The notes under the pieces were generated by a model. That model was not told where the DNA came from and searched no databases. It was given only the letters and a program-made list of their open reading frames with translations. A DNA stretch of 64,000 bases, taken from assembly GCA_965209045.1 (NCBI GenBank), contig CBDBPW010000003.1, forward strand, positions 2,356,001 through 2,420,000, read 5' to 3'. A program made the position numbers and the translations under genes. This DNA is from JAJEFO01 sp965209045. Its GTDB lineage: Bacteria > Pseudomonadota > Alphaproteobacteria > Rhodobacterales > Rhodobacteraceae. This document shows positions 52,817 to 61,649 of the stretch, piece after piece; the stretch's first letter is position 1, and each line of letters starts with the position of its first letter.

Positions 52817-54802
52817 ATGCTCACGAACACCAGGCACGCCGGGTACTTTCTTTACCACTCGATCGGAATGTACCCGGGCAAGGAGCAGGAACTTGCCGAA
52901 GCCGCTGCCGAGTTCGCCGAGGTTTGGGCAGCGCCGAACGACAAGCAGTGGGGCTACGTGCTGCTGCGTCGGCAGGACTTCATCGACTGCTGGCGGCGCA
53001 TCATCAACGTGCCCAAGGGTTCGACGACCACCTGCGAGAGCGTAACCGACGGCATGCACAAGCTGTTGCGGTCACTGCCGGAGGGAATGCTGCGCGACAA
53101 GCGCGTGCTGGTGGCCGCCGACTGCTTTCCGTCGATCCATTTCCTGCTGGCGGGGCTGGCGCCGAAAATGGGCTTCACGCTCGACACGGTGCCGCTGAGC
53201 GAGGGCAAGGCGTGGGTCGAAGCAGCGGACTTCGCCGCCCGCTGGGACCAAGACGTCGGACTGGCGCTCCTCACATGGGTCACCTCGACCACCTCGGCAC
53301 GGACCGACCTGGAGCCGTTGGTGGCGCATGGGCGCGAGATGGGCAGCTTGATCGGCGTCGACATCACGCAGGCTGCGGGGCTCATCCCATTTGACGCGAT
53401 GAACCCAAAGGTCGACTTTGTCGTTTCGACCAGCCTGAAGTGGATGTGTGGCACGCCCGGCGCCGGCATCCTCTACGTCGACAAGTCGCTGGCACTGGAA
53501 CTGGAGCCCGACGGCCGCGGTTGGTTTTCGCAGAACAACCCGTTTTCCTGGAATCTCGACAAGTTCGAATACGCCCCCGACATCCGGCGCTTCGACGGCG
53601 GCACGCCGGGGTCGATGGCGGCCATCGCGTCGCTGCCTGCCCTGAAGTGGCACGCGAGCCAGGATCACGCCGAAATGTCGGCCTGGAACCGGCACCTCGT
53701 CGACAGGATCATCGCGCGTGCAGATGATCTCGACCTGCCGCTGCATTCACCTCGCGAGGCAGGCAGGCGCGGCGGATCGGTCATGCTGCGCTTTCCGAAC
53801 AAGCCTGAAGCCGCTGCCGTGGTCGGCGCACTCGGGGTTGAAGGCTATTCGGTGGACTTCCGCGGACCGCTCGTGCGCCTTTCGCCGGGCAACATGACCG
53901 CGGCAGAGACCATCGACACCGTCTTCGACATCGCCGAGGCGGTGCTGAGCCGCCGCAAGTCCCGCTTTGCAGCAAAAGGCCCGCAGACAGGAGCCGACAT
54001 GAACCCCGCAGAACTTTTGGGCCAGCTCGGCGCAATGCTCATGGCCGGCCAGGTGAGGATCGTCGACTGCACCGCCACCCTCGGTCCCGACACGCCGATC
54101 CTGCGCCTGCCGAAGGACTTCGCCAGGAACACGCCCAAGGTCGAAATTCACAAGATCAGCGAATATGACGCCGACGGACCGTTCTTTGCCTGGAACTGGA
54201 TGGTGCTGGGCGAACATTCCGGGACCCATTTCGATGCGCCGCATCACTGGATTTCGGGCAAGGATTTCGAGGACGGCTACACCGACACTCTCGACGTCCA
54301 GCGCCTTGTCGCGCCGGTCAACGTGATCGACTGCTCCCGGGAGGCCGCCGAAGACCCCGACTTTCTGCTCACCGCCGAGCACGTCAAGGCCTGGGAAGCC
54401 GAGCACGGGGAGATCAATCCGGGCGAATGGGTCGTGATGCGCACGGACTGGGACAAGCGGTCCCACGACGAGGAGTTCTTCCTGAACGAGGATCCTGATC
54501 CGCACGAAGACGGATCGCACAGTCCCGGCCCGACGACGGAATGCATCGACTACCTGCTTTCCAAGGGCATCGTCGGGTGGGGCGCGCAGTGCATCGGCAC
54601 GGATGCCGGCATGGCGGGCAAGTTCTCGCCCCCCTATCCGGCGCACAACTTCCTGCACCGCGACAATTGTTTCGGACTCGCGTCGCTCGCGAATCTTGAC
54701 CAGTTGCCGCCCAAGGGCGCGATCCTGATGGCGGCGCCATTGAAGATCGAGTGCGGCACCGGATCGCCCATCCGCGCCCTGGCGCTTGTTCCGAAGGCCT
54801 GA
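52817..54802 (+). CDS. Kynureninase-like PLP enzyme fused to a KynB/isatin-hydrolase-like cyclase
   Basis: The 661-residue protein combines two enzymes. Residues about 1-385 form a class V aminotransferase-fold enzyme close to kynureninase, with the cofactor-binding DITQAAG region and the PLP lysine Lys208 in STSLKWMCG. Residues about 395-661 form a metal-dependent cyclase/kynurenine formamidase-like domain with the HSGTHFDAPHH motif (about 468-477). In tryptophan breakdown formamidase acts before kynureninase. Here one chain holds both, joined by a short linker (about 384-396). An internal AGGAG (53989-53993) precedes an in-frame ATG at 53999, so a free cyclase could also be made. Whether the substrate is N-formylkynurenine or an analogue is open. 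Confidence 0.85.
   Translation: MLTNTRHAGYFLYHSIGMYPGKEQELAEAAAEFAEVWAAPNDKQWGYVLLRRQDFIDCWRRIINVPKGSTTTCESVTDGMHKLLRSLPEGMLRDKRVLVAADCFPSIHFLLAGLAPKMGFTLDTVPLSEGKAWVEAADFAARWDQDVGLALLTWVTSTTSARTDLEPLVAHGREMGSLIGVDITQAAGLIPFDAMNPKVDFVVSTSLKWMCGTPGAGILYVDKSLALELEPDGRGWFSQNNPFSWNLDKFEYAPDIRRFDGGTPGSMAAIASLPALKWHASQDHAEMSAWNRHLVDRIIARADDLDLPLHSPREAGRRGGSVMLRFPNKPEAAAVVGALGVEGYSVDFRGPLVRLSPGNMTAAETIDTVFDIAEAVLSRRKSRFAAKGPQTGADMNPAELLGQLGAMLMAGQVRIVDCTATLGPDTPILRLPKDFARNTPKVEIHKISEYDADGPFFAWNWMVLGEHSGTHFDAPHHWISGKDFEDGYTDTLDVQRLVAPVNVIDCSREAAEDPDFLLTAEHVKAWEAEHGEINPGEWVVMRTDWDKRSHDEEFFLNEDPDPHEDGSHSPGPTTECIDYLLSKGIVGWGAQCIGTDAGMAGKFSPPYPAHNFLHRDNCFGLASLANLDQLPPKGAILMAAPLKIECGTGSPIRALALVPKA
53989..54001 (+). 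promoter_or_regulatory. Internal ribosome site inside the fusion gene
   Basis: AGGAG (53989-53993) stands five bases before the in-frame ATG at 53999-54001, exactly at the junction of the PLP-enzyme and cyclase halves. It is the kind of signal expected if two neighbouring genes were recently joined, and could still start a separate cyclase. Confidence 0.6.
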
Positions 54803-54808
54803 CTGCGC

Positions 54809-56956
54809 ATGGCCGAGCGCTCGTTCAAGTCAGAAGTTGAACACCTGCGCCTTGGTGCCGGCGAGACCTTCACGGGCGAAGGCATACTGGCAATCACGAA
54901 GGCACTGCTGGAATCCGGCGTGGGCTATGTCGGCGGCTATCAGGGCGCGCCGATCTCCCACCTGATGGACGTGCTGGCCGACGCGCAGGATCTCCTCGCC
55001 GAGCTCGGCGTCCGGTTCGAAGCCAACGCATCCGAGGCCGCGGCCACGGCGATGCTGGCGGCTTCGGTCCACTACCCGATTCGCGGCGCCGTGACCTACA
55101 AGGGCCCTGTCGGGGTCAACGTCGCGTCGGACGCCTTGGCAAACCTGTCGTCCTCGGGCGTGAACGGCGGTGCCCTGATCGTTCTTGGCGAGGACTACGG
55201 CGAAGGCTCCTCGATCATGCAGGAGCGCAGCCACGCCTTTGCGATGAAGTCGCAGTTCTGGCTCCTGGACCCGCGCCCGAACCTGCCCTCGATCGTGCGG
55301 GCGGTAAAGCAAGGCTTCGAGCTCTCCGAGGCGTCCAGCACGCCAGTGATGCTGATGGTGCGGATCCGGTCCTGCCATGTCACGGGCCAGTTCGAGGCTG
55401 CCGACAACATTCCGCCGCCGCTGACCGTCCGCGAAGCGCTGGCGGAACCGAGAAAGGACTTTCGGCGCGTGGTTCTGCCGCCGATGTCCTACGCGCATGA
55501 GAGGGAAAAGATCGAAAGCCGATGGCCCGCCGCCGAGGCCTTCATCATTGAACGGGCGTTGAACGAGCGCTTCGGCCCGCGGCAAGGCAAGATCGGCATC
55601 GTTCTTCAGGGCGGCATGTACAACGGCGTGATACGAGGGCTGCAGCGGCTGGGCCTCGCCGACCTCTACGGCAACACGGATGTGCCGCTCCAGGTCCTGA
55701 ACGTCACCTACCCGTTGGTGCGAACGGAGATCCTGGACTTCGCGCACGGCAAGGACGCGCTCCTGGTCGTCGAAGAGGGCCAGCCCGAATTCATCGAGCA
55801 ATCCGTCGCGTCCATGCTGTTCAAGGAAGGCGTCCAAACCCGCCTGGCGGGCAAGGATGTTCTGCCGATGGCCGGTGAATACACCGGCGAGGTGCTGCGC
55901 GACGGCATGACCGCCTTCCTTCGCGAAACCGCGCCCGACCTGCTTCCGGGGCAAGTCCGCGCGCCCAACCGGGATGCGCCCGAGATCCCGGACCTTTCGA
56001 AGACGGTGCCGGTCCGCCCGCCCGGATTCTGCACCGGCTGCCCCGAACGCCCGATCTTCGCCGCACTGAAGATCGTCCAGCAGGAACTGGGTGAGCACCA
56101 GATCACCGGCGACATCGGCTGCCATCTCTTCGCGGCGCTCCCGCCCTTCGAGATAGGCGGCTCGACCATGGGCTACGGCCTCGGGCCTGCGTCGAATTCC
56201 GCATTCGACGCCGGTGGAAGCAAGCGGGCGATCTCCATCATCGGTGACGGGGGATTCTGGCACAACGGTCTCGCCTCCTCGATCGGCAACATGGTGTTCA
56301 ACCGCTCCGACAGCGTTGCCGTGATCGTGGACAACTACTATTCGGCCGCCACCGGCGGGCAGGATGTGCCGTCGAGCCGCGCCAGCAACCCGACCAAGGC
56401 CACGAACAACCCGATCAGCGCCGCCGTCAGGGGAGTCGGCGTGAAATGGGTCCGCGAAATCGACCGCACCTATGACGTGCCTCGGATGTGCGAGGTCTTT
56501 CGCGAAGCGCTGACCACGGACTACGGCGGCCCCAAGGTCATTATCGCCTCCTCCGAGTGCATGCTGAACCGCCAGCGCCGCGAGAGACCTCTCCGGCAGG
56601 AAGCCATCAACGCCGGAACGCGCGTCGAGGTGCCCCGCTTTGGCGTCGACGAGGACATCTGCACCGGCGATCATGCCTGCATCCGGCTTTCGGGCTGTCC
56701 GTCGCTGTCGCTCAAGACCCTCGACGACCCGCTCCGCGACGATCCGGTGGCGCATATCGACCAGACGTGCGTCGGCTGTGGGAACTGCGGCGAGGTGGCG
56801 GAGGCCGCCGCGCTCTGTCCAAGCTTCTACCGCGCCGACATTGTGCACAACCCGACCGGGTTCGAACGCTGGCGCGCGAGCCTCGCCTCGCGGCTCATGG
56901 GCCACCTTCAAGGCCGTCGGGAACGCAAGTCGCTCTCTTTCGGTCCCGCAGAATGA
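54809..56956 (+). CDS. iorA: Indolepyruvate ferredoxin oxidoreductase-type alpha subunit
   Basis: The 715-residue protein has the IorA layout: an N-terminal pyruvate-oxidoreductase domain (SEAAATAMLAASVHYPIRG), a thiamine-diphosphate-binding domain (ITGDIGCHLFAALPPF and GDGGFWHNGLAS...VDNYYSAATGGQD), and a C-terminal ferredoxin-like region with Cys motifs CTGDHACIRLSGC and CVGCGNC...LCP for two [4Fe-4S] clusters. Such enzymes oxidatively decarboxylate aryl-pyruvates to acyl-CoA with ferredoxin as acceptor. It follows the fusion enzyme by six bases, placing it in one operon with an aromatic amino acid-type enzyme. Confidence 0.9.
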   Translation: MAERSFKSEVEHLRLGAGETFTGEGILAITKALLESGVGYVGGYQGAPISHLMDVLADAQDLLAELGVRFEANASEAAATAMLAASVHYPIRGAVTYKGPVGVNVASDALANLSSSGVNGGALIVLGEDYGEGSSIMQERSHAFAMKSQFWLLDPRPNLPSIVRAVKQGFELSEASSTPVMLMVRIRSCHVTGQFEAADNIPPPLTVREALAEPRKDFRRVVLPPMSYAHEREKIESRWPAAEAFIIERALNERFGPRQGKIGIVLQGGMYNGVIRGLQRLGLADLYGNTDVPLQVLNVTYPLVRTEILDFAHGKDALLVVEEGQPEFIEQSVASMLFKEGVQTRLAGKDVLPMAGEYTGEVLRDGMTAFLRETAPDLLPGQVRAPNRDAPEIPDLSKTVPVRPPGFCTGCPERPIFAALKIVQQELGEHQITGDIGCHLFAALPPFEIGGSTMGYGLGPASNSAFDAGGSKRAISIIGDGGFWHNGLASSIGNMVFNRSDSVAVIVDNYYSAATGGQDVPSSRASNPTKATNNPISAAVRGVGVKWVREIDRTYDVPRMCEVFREALTTDYGGPKVIIASSECMLNRQRRERPLRQEAINAGTRVEVPRFGVDEDICTGDHACIRLSGCPSLSLKTLDDPLRDDPVAHIDQTCVGCGNCGEVAEAAALCPSFYRADIVHNPTGFERWRASLASRLMGHLQGRRERKSLSFGPAE

Positions 56957-58494
56957 CGGGGCACCAGCCATTTCCGGCCGAGAAGGCCAGTCGGAACCCC
57001 GACGGCGTCATCAAGCTCGCGATCATGGCGGTGGGCGGCCAGGGCGGCGGAGTCCTGACCAGGTGGATCGAAACCCTCGCCAGGTCGCAAGGCTTTGCCT
57101 GCCAAGCAACCTCGGTCGCCGGCGTGGCGCAGCGTACCGGCGCGACGATCTACTATGTCGAGATGGCCAGGGCCGAAGCAGGGCAACCGGTGTTCGCTCT
57201 CGCTCCCGCCTCCGGTGATGTCGACATACTGATCGCTGCAGAACTGATGGAAGCCGGGCGCGCCATCGCGCGCGGCTTCGTGACCCCGGACAGAACGACC
57301 CTCATCGCATCGTCCCACAGGGAGCTCGCCGTCTCGGAAAAGACCGTGCCCGGCGACGGGACCGCCGATGCGACCGAGGTTCGCGCCGCAGCCGAAATCG
57401 CCGCTTCCCGGTTCATTTGCTTCGACATGGAGAGTCTGGCCGTTGAAAGCGGATCCGTAATATCTGCCACGCTGTTTGGCACTCTGGCGGCTTCACAATG
57501 CCTGCCCTTCGAAAGGGACGATTTCGAAGACGCAATCCGAGCCGGCAAGCGGGAAGTCGAGGCCAGCTTGCGCGCCTTCAGCGCCGGTTTCCACGCTTGC
57601 CTTCAGGGTGCGCCGTCGGGCGACGCGCCAAAACGATCACCACCCGCCCAAAGTGCCACTGGTCCTGCACATCTGCTCGAAAGGTGGCAAAGCTTGGCCA
57701 GGCGCGTGTCCGATCTGCCAGCGCCTGTCCGGCCAATTGCGATTGCGGGGTTGCGCAAGGTCGTCGACTTCATGGATGCGGACTACGGACAGGAGTACCT
57801 CGACCGAATGGCACCTTTCGTGGGCGCCGACGGAATCGACAACGAACACGCGTTGACCAAGGCCGCGGCGAAATACATTGCGAACGCCATGGCCTACGAC
57901 GACGTGATCCGTGTGGCGGATCTCAAAACCCGCGCCGCGCGGAACAGCCGGATCGTTGCCGAGATGGGAACCGGACCGCAACAGTTGCTGCATTTGACCG
58001 AATACATGCATCCCCGGGCCGAAGAGATCGTCGGACTGCTGCCCTCCCGGCTGGGTGCCCGAATCGCGGCCAGCCCTCGCGCAATGGCTCGTATCGACCG
58101 CTGGTTTGCCAAAGGCAGGCGGCTGCGGTCAGACCGTCTGGGGCCGTTCCTTCTTCTCTACGCCCTCGGTGGCCTGAAACGATATCGCCGCAGGACGCGA
58201 CGCCACGCGGTCGAGCAGGCGCATCTCGACAGGTGGCTGTCGCGCGCGGCCCGAGCCGCTGCCGACGACCCCGCGCTCGCCACCGAAGTTCTCCGCTGCG
58301 GTCGGTTGATCAAGGGCTATTCTGACACCCACGCTCGCGGCCTGTCGAAATTCGACAAGGTTCTCGGGATTGCGGACCAGCTCACAGGTCGCCCAGATGC
58401 AGCCAGCTGCACAAGGCACCTTCGCGAATCTGCGCTCCTGGACGGGGACGGGAAGGCGCTCACCGAAGCGATCAGGGCCATCGACAGGTCGTAG
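56953..58494 (+). CDS. iorB: Indolepyruvate oxidoreductase-type beta subunit with C-terminal extension
   Basis: The 513-residue protein opens with the pyruvate-ferredoxin oxidoreductase gamma domain (AIMAVGGQGGGVLTRWIETLAR, then TSVAGVAQRTGATIYYVEM), about residues 20-215. The remaining 300 residues are a helical region often seen on IorB-like proteins and of unknown function (DUF6537-like). The ATG at 56953 overlaps the IorA stop as ATGA. The pair should make a complete 2-oxoacid:ferredoxin oxidoreductase. Canonical IorB is about 200 residues, so the extension is a lineage feature. Confidence 0.88.
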   Translation: MTGHQPFPAEKASRNPDGVIKLAIMAVGGQGGGVLTRWIETLARSQGFACQATSVAGVAQRTGATIYYVEMARAEAGQPVFALAPASGDVDILIAAELMEAGRAIARGFVTPDRTTLIASSHRELAVSEKTVPGDGTADATEVRAAAEIAASRFICFDMESLAVESGSVISATLFGTLAASQCLPFERDDFEDAIRAGKREVEASLRAFSAGFHACLQGAPSGDAPKRSPPAQSATGPAHLLERWQSLARRVSDLPAPVRPIAIAGLRKVVDFMDADYGQEYLDRMAPFVGADGIDNEHALTKAAAKYIANAMAYDDVIRVADLKTRAARNSRIVAEMGTGPQQLLHLTEYMHPRAEEIVGLLPSRLGARIAASPRAMARIDRWFAKGRRLRSDRLGPFLLLYALGGLKRYRRRTRRHAVEQAHLDRWLSRAARAAADDPALATEVLRCGRLIKGYSDTHARGLSKFDKVLGIADQLTGRPDAASCTRHLRESALLDGDGKALTEAIRAIDRS

Positions 58495-59076
58495 CGCACG
58501 ACCCGAACCCTCAAGTGCCGGCAATGTGGCAGGCGGCCCGTCACCACGTACGAGGCCTGCACCATCTGGACGCGCACCAGGGACGGCTTCGTGGGCCGGC
58601 ACCTCGACGGCGCAAGGTTCTGGCTTCGTGCCCATGCGCCCGCGGCAGCCTTCTCGGCCGTTCGCGTTGGCACGACAAACATGGGCTTGCGCCAATCCAG
58701 CCCCCTCGTGTCTCGCGAGTGACCAATCGGAAATCAGCATGCCCGTCCATGGCCAATACGCCTCTTTCCCCGCCCTGCTCGCCAAGGCAGATCTGAACGG
58801 CACGTCCTGGCATCTGCGACCGACATTTGCTTGGCTGTCTCCTTGACTGGCTTCGGCAACTGAACGCGGACGTTGCCGCATGGCCGAGCGCTTTGGCGGC
58901 CAGGGAAATCGAAGGAAAGCCAAGAAGCCGCCTTTGCTCAAGTCATGGGTACAGGCCCGGCCATGAGCCGGCGAACCAACAGCAAGCCGAAACGATTGAG
59001 GCAGTGGAACAATTGGACGCAGAGAGGTTGAATCCAAGTCTGCGTTGAGTTACATGTAACAAAGGCGGAGGCTATC
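58495..59076. other. Gap of about 580 bases with no clear gene
   Basis: Frames on both strands look non-coding. A plus-strand stretch (about 58515-58690) reads as a Cys-pair-containing fragment but is too short and uncertain to call. The right end contains the regulatory palindrome and ribosome site of the MazE-like gene. Confidence 0.4.
59049..59060. promoter_or_regulatory. Palindromic operator candidate of the toxin-antitoxin operon
   Basis: GTTACATGTAAC is a perfect 12-base palindrome ending 16 bases before the antitoxin ATG and directly upstream of its AGGCGGAGG ribosome site. Antitoxins of this class usually repress their own operon through such sites. Confidence 0.6.
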
Positions 59077-59295
59077 ATGCCAATTCCTGTTTCAGAGCGT
59101 GTCCGGAAGCGCCGGGACGCCCTGCGGAACGCAGGGCTGCGCCCTGTTCAAATCTGGGTACCCGACACGCGTCGCCCCGGCTTCGGCGCGGAGTGTCGAC
59201 GTCAGGCGCTGCTAGTCGCCAGGGCGGATCAGCATGACGCAGATCTGAAGACTTTGATGGACACCGCCCTGAACGACCTAGATGATTGGCTGTGA
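59077..59295 (+). CDS. mazE: MazE-type antitoxin, DUF3018 family
   Basis: The 72-residue basic-to-acidic protein matches DUF3018 antitoxin-MazE-like proteins (VRKRRDALRNAGLRPVQIWVPDTRRPGF, then an acidic C-terminal tail ending DLDDWL). It should neutralise the toxin through its C-terminal tail and bind operator DNA through its N-terminal part. The ATG follows GGCGGAGG. Its stop overlaps the toxin start as GTGA. Confidence 0.9.
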   Translation: MPIPVSERVRKRRDALRNAGLRPVQIWVPDTRRPGFGAECRRQALLVARADQHDADLKTLMDTALNDLDDWL

Positions 59296-59618
59296 GGAGG
59301 GGCGAACTGGTGACCGTCGCCCTGCAGGGTGACTTCGGCAAGCCGCGCCCTGCGCTGATCATTCAGGCGGACCAGTTTGCTGATCTTGGCTCAGTTGCCA
59401 TTCTGCCCATCACTTCCAGGTTGGTTGATGCGCCACTCCTGCGCTTGACTGTTGAGCCCGCTGCCGAAAACGGACTGCGCGTGGTCTCGCAGATCATGCT
59501 GGACAAGGCGATGACTGTGAGGGCCGAAAGGATTGGGCCATCGATAGGCCAGATTGACGAAACCGCCATGATTGCCGTGAACCGTTCGTTGGCGCTCTTT
59601 CTGGGCCTGGCTGGATGA
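59292..59618 (+). CDS. mazF: MazF-type endoribonuclease toxin
   Basis: The 108-residue protein matches the PemK/MazF fold: RRGELVTVALQGDFGKPRPALIIQ at the start, ITSRLVDAPLLRLTV and the MLDKAMTVRAERIGPSIG segment. The conserved loop Arg and Thr/Ser for RNA cleavage are plausible in this region. I chose the GTG at 59292, overlapping the antitoxin stop; a TTG two codons upstream is possible. It is expected to cleave mRNA when the antitoxin is lost. Both genes look intact. Confidence 0.92.
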   Translation: MRRGELVTVALQGDFGKPRPALIIQADQFADLGSVAILPITSRLVDAPLLRLTVEPAAENGLRVVSQIMLDKAMTVRAERIGPSIGQIDETAMIAVNRSLALFLGLAG

Positions 59619-59956
59619 AACAGCGCCAACCATCCATTGAAGGAATGGCGAGACTGAAGCCGATGACGAGCGGAGAGCAACGAAAGCCCCCAGCAAATCC
59701 AGGTGCTTGGCACCTGCTTCGAGGAAAAGGTCCGCAGACGGGACATGCTTGAACGCAACAGGGCACTGCCGCACGGGCAAAAGTGCGGAGGGCACGATCC
59801 CCTCGCCTAACCGTCTCACCCGCATCCCAGGAAATTTTGGAGCCCGGGCGCACCGTCGATCCTTCGCCGCGGATCTTTCGGTTGAGACGCGAGACCATGA
59901 ACACCGTTTCAGCCATTCCGCCATCCCCATTGCAATGGGGACTTGCGCCAGAACTG
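59619..59956. other. Gap between mazF and tRNA-Ser
   Basis: About 340 bases without a supported gene. Both strands show only shadow frames. On the minus strand it is the downstream flank of the tRNA; no clear T-run terminator is seen. Confidence 0.4.
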
Positions 59957-60046
59957 TGGCGGAGGAGGTGGGATTCGAACCCACGGTACGCTTTCACGCA
60001 CGCCGGTTTTCAAGACCGGTGCATTCGACCACTCTGCCACTCCTCC
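59957..60046 (-). tRNA. tRNA-Ser (anticodon UGA)
   Basis: The minus strand gives a complete 90-base tRNA including an encoded CCA. The acceptor stem GGAGGAG/CTCCTCC is perfect, the anticodon stem-loop is CCGGT-CTTGAAA-ACCGG with anticodon UGA, the T-arm reads GTGGG-TTCGAAT-CCCAC, and a long variable arm (around GTGCGTGAAAGCGTAC) marks a class II tRNA. It reads UCA and probably other UCN codons. Confidence 0.97.
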
Positions 60047-60476
60047 GACCGGGGCTTGGTATCGGTCGCCGCGCGATTCTGAAAGCCCCAGGTGCAATTC
60101 CGCCCGGACCTCCGGAAAGCCCCTTTTCTTGCAGAGGCGCAAGAGCTAAGCATTTCAGCCAATGCAGGCGAGAGTCAGCTTAGGAAGGATTGGGCTGAGT
60201 GAGCCGCACGAGCCAAGGACGACATGAATGACGCGGACGCCAGCCAGTTCTTCATCCAGTTTTCCGTGCGGAACTGCCAGCCTAAAGTGTGCGAGGCTCC
60301 TCCACAGGCGGAATGCGCGTGTCAAAAACGCATCTAGGGTCAAAAGTTGCGGATCTCGAGTCGTGCTCCCGCCAAGCGCCAATGATCGAGAACCTGGACT
60401 TGCCTTGAGCCAGATCGAAGACGCCCAGCCGAGTCATTGCGTCGCCAGTTCGAGTGCAACGGAGACTCGCGCCCTG
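60047..60476. other. Gap between tRNA-Ser and dacA
   Basis: About 430 bases with an open plus-strand frame continuous with dacA back to an ATG at 60228, but the translated sequence does not look like part of the protein. The stretch should hold the divergent promoters of the tRNA and dacA. Confidence 0.4.
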
Positions 60477-61649
60477 TTGAGGAAGGTCGCAGCCCTTTGG
60501 TCCGTCCTTGCAGTGTCCGTCTTTGTCGCTTCGACGGTTGCTGCGCAACCGGTTTACGAAACCCCCGCGAAAGCCGCGCTCATCTATGATTTCGAGACCG
60601 ACACGGTACTCTTCGAAAGGGACGCGGACACGCCGAAGCCGCCCGCATCCATGTCAAAGCTGATGACGCTCTACATGGTCTTCGAGGCTTTGAAGGAAGG
60701 CCACATCGACCTGGACACGACATTCACCGTCTCGACCAAGGCCCGCAACATGGGTGGCTCGACCATGTTTCTTGATGAAACCGACCGACCCACCACCGAA
60801 GAGCTGATCAAGGGGATCGTCGTCCAGTCCGGCAACGACGCGTGCGTCGTCGTGGCTGAAGGGCTGGCTGGCACGGAAGAGGCATTTGCCCAGCGGATGA
60901 CCCTGCGGGGACGCGAAATCGGGCTCCAGGACTCGACGTTCGCCAATGCCAGCGGCTGGCCGCATCCACGACATCGGATGAGCCTCCGCGACCTGGTCAG
61001 GCTGGCAGCGCTGCTGATCACGGAATTTCCCGAGTATTACGGGTATTTCGCCATGGAGGAATACGACTATGACGGTCGCTCGCCGGCCAACAGGTTCAAC
61101 CGCAATCCGGTGCTGGGAACTGGTCTTGGGGCGGACGGGCTAAAGACCGGACACACCGAGGAAACAGGCTACAGCCTTGTGGGATCCGCCGTCCAGGACG
61201 AGCGACGCTTGATCTTTGCCTTCACCGGTCTGGAGAGCGCGGCAGCGCGCCGCCGCGAAGCCGAGGCGATGATAGTCTGGGGACTCCGCCAGTTCGCCAT
61301 CAAGGAGGTTGCTTCCAAGGGTGACGTGATCGGCGAGATTCCGGTCTGGATGGGAAGTCAGTCCAGCATCAACGCGGTTGCAAGCGATGACCTCCGCATG
61401 CCATTCCCGACCGTTGGCCAAGGCAGCGTCACGACGCGCATCGAATACCTCTCGCCGCTTGACGCTCCGATCGCCGAAGGCGCGCCGGTGGCAGAACTCG
61501 TTGTCTCGATCCCAAGCATTCCGGTCAGGCGGTTCACTCTTGTCTCCGACCGCGAATCCACCCGAGGCGGCTTTGTGCCTCGCGTGCGCGCTGCGTCCAC
61601 TCTTCTGTTTGACATGGCCATTGGGCAGGTGCGAAGCCTCATGGAATGA
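60477..61649 (+). CDS. dacA: D-alanyl-D-alanine carboxypeptidase, PBP5/6 type (peptidase S11)
   Basis: The protein trims the terminal D-Ala from peptidoglycan stem peptides in the periplasm. The three penicillin-binding motifs are visible: SxxK in ASMSKLM, SxN in SGNDACVV and KTG in LKTGHTEETG. A signal peptide (RKVAALWSVLAVSVFVASTVAAQ) starts at about 60477, where I place a TTG start; CTG three bases earlier and the far upstream ATG at 60228 are alternatives. The C-terminal beta-domain (about 270-380) ends before a short tail that may serve as membrane anchor. The stop overlaps the tmk start as ATGA. Confidence 0.9.
   Translation: MRKVAALWSVLAVSVFVASTVAAQPVYETPAKAALIYDFETDTVLFERDADTPKPPASMSKLMTLYMVFEALKEGHIDLDTTFTVSTKARNMGGSTMFLDETDRPTTEELIKGIVVQSGNDACVVVAEGLAGTEEAFAQRMTLRGREIGLQDSTFANASGWPHPRHRMSLRDLVRLAALLITEFPEYYGYFAMEEYDYDGRSPANRFNRNPVLGTGLGADGLKTGHTEETGYSLVGSAVQDERRLIFAFTGLESAAARRREAEAMIVWGLRQFAIKEVASKGDVIGEIPVWMGSQSSINAVASDDLRMPFPTVGQGSVTTRIEYLSPLDAPIAEGAPVAELVVSIPSIPVRRFTLVSDRESTRGGFVPRVRAASTLLFDMAIGQVRSLME

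Noticed and set aside
54830..56971. Long minus-strand open frame of 713 codons opposite iorA
   Set aside because: It mirrors iorA codon for codon, has no recognisable domains and lies under a gene with clear thiamine-diphosphate and iron-sulfur motifs.
58515..58690. Possible fragment of a zinc-ribbon or thiolase-associated protein
   Set aside because: Too short, with a stop soon after and no ribosome site; Cys pairs appear by chance in GC-rich frames.
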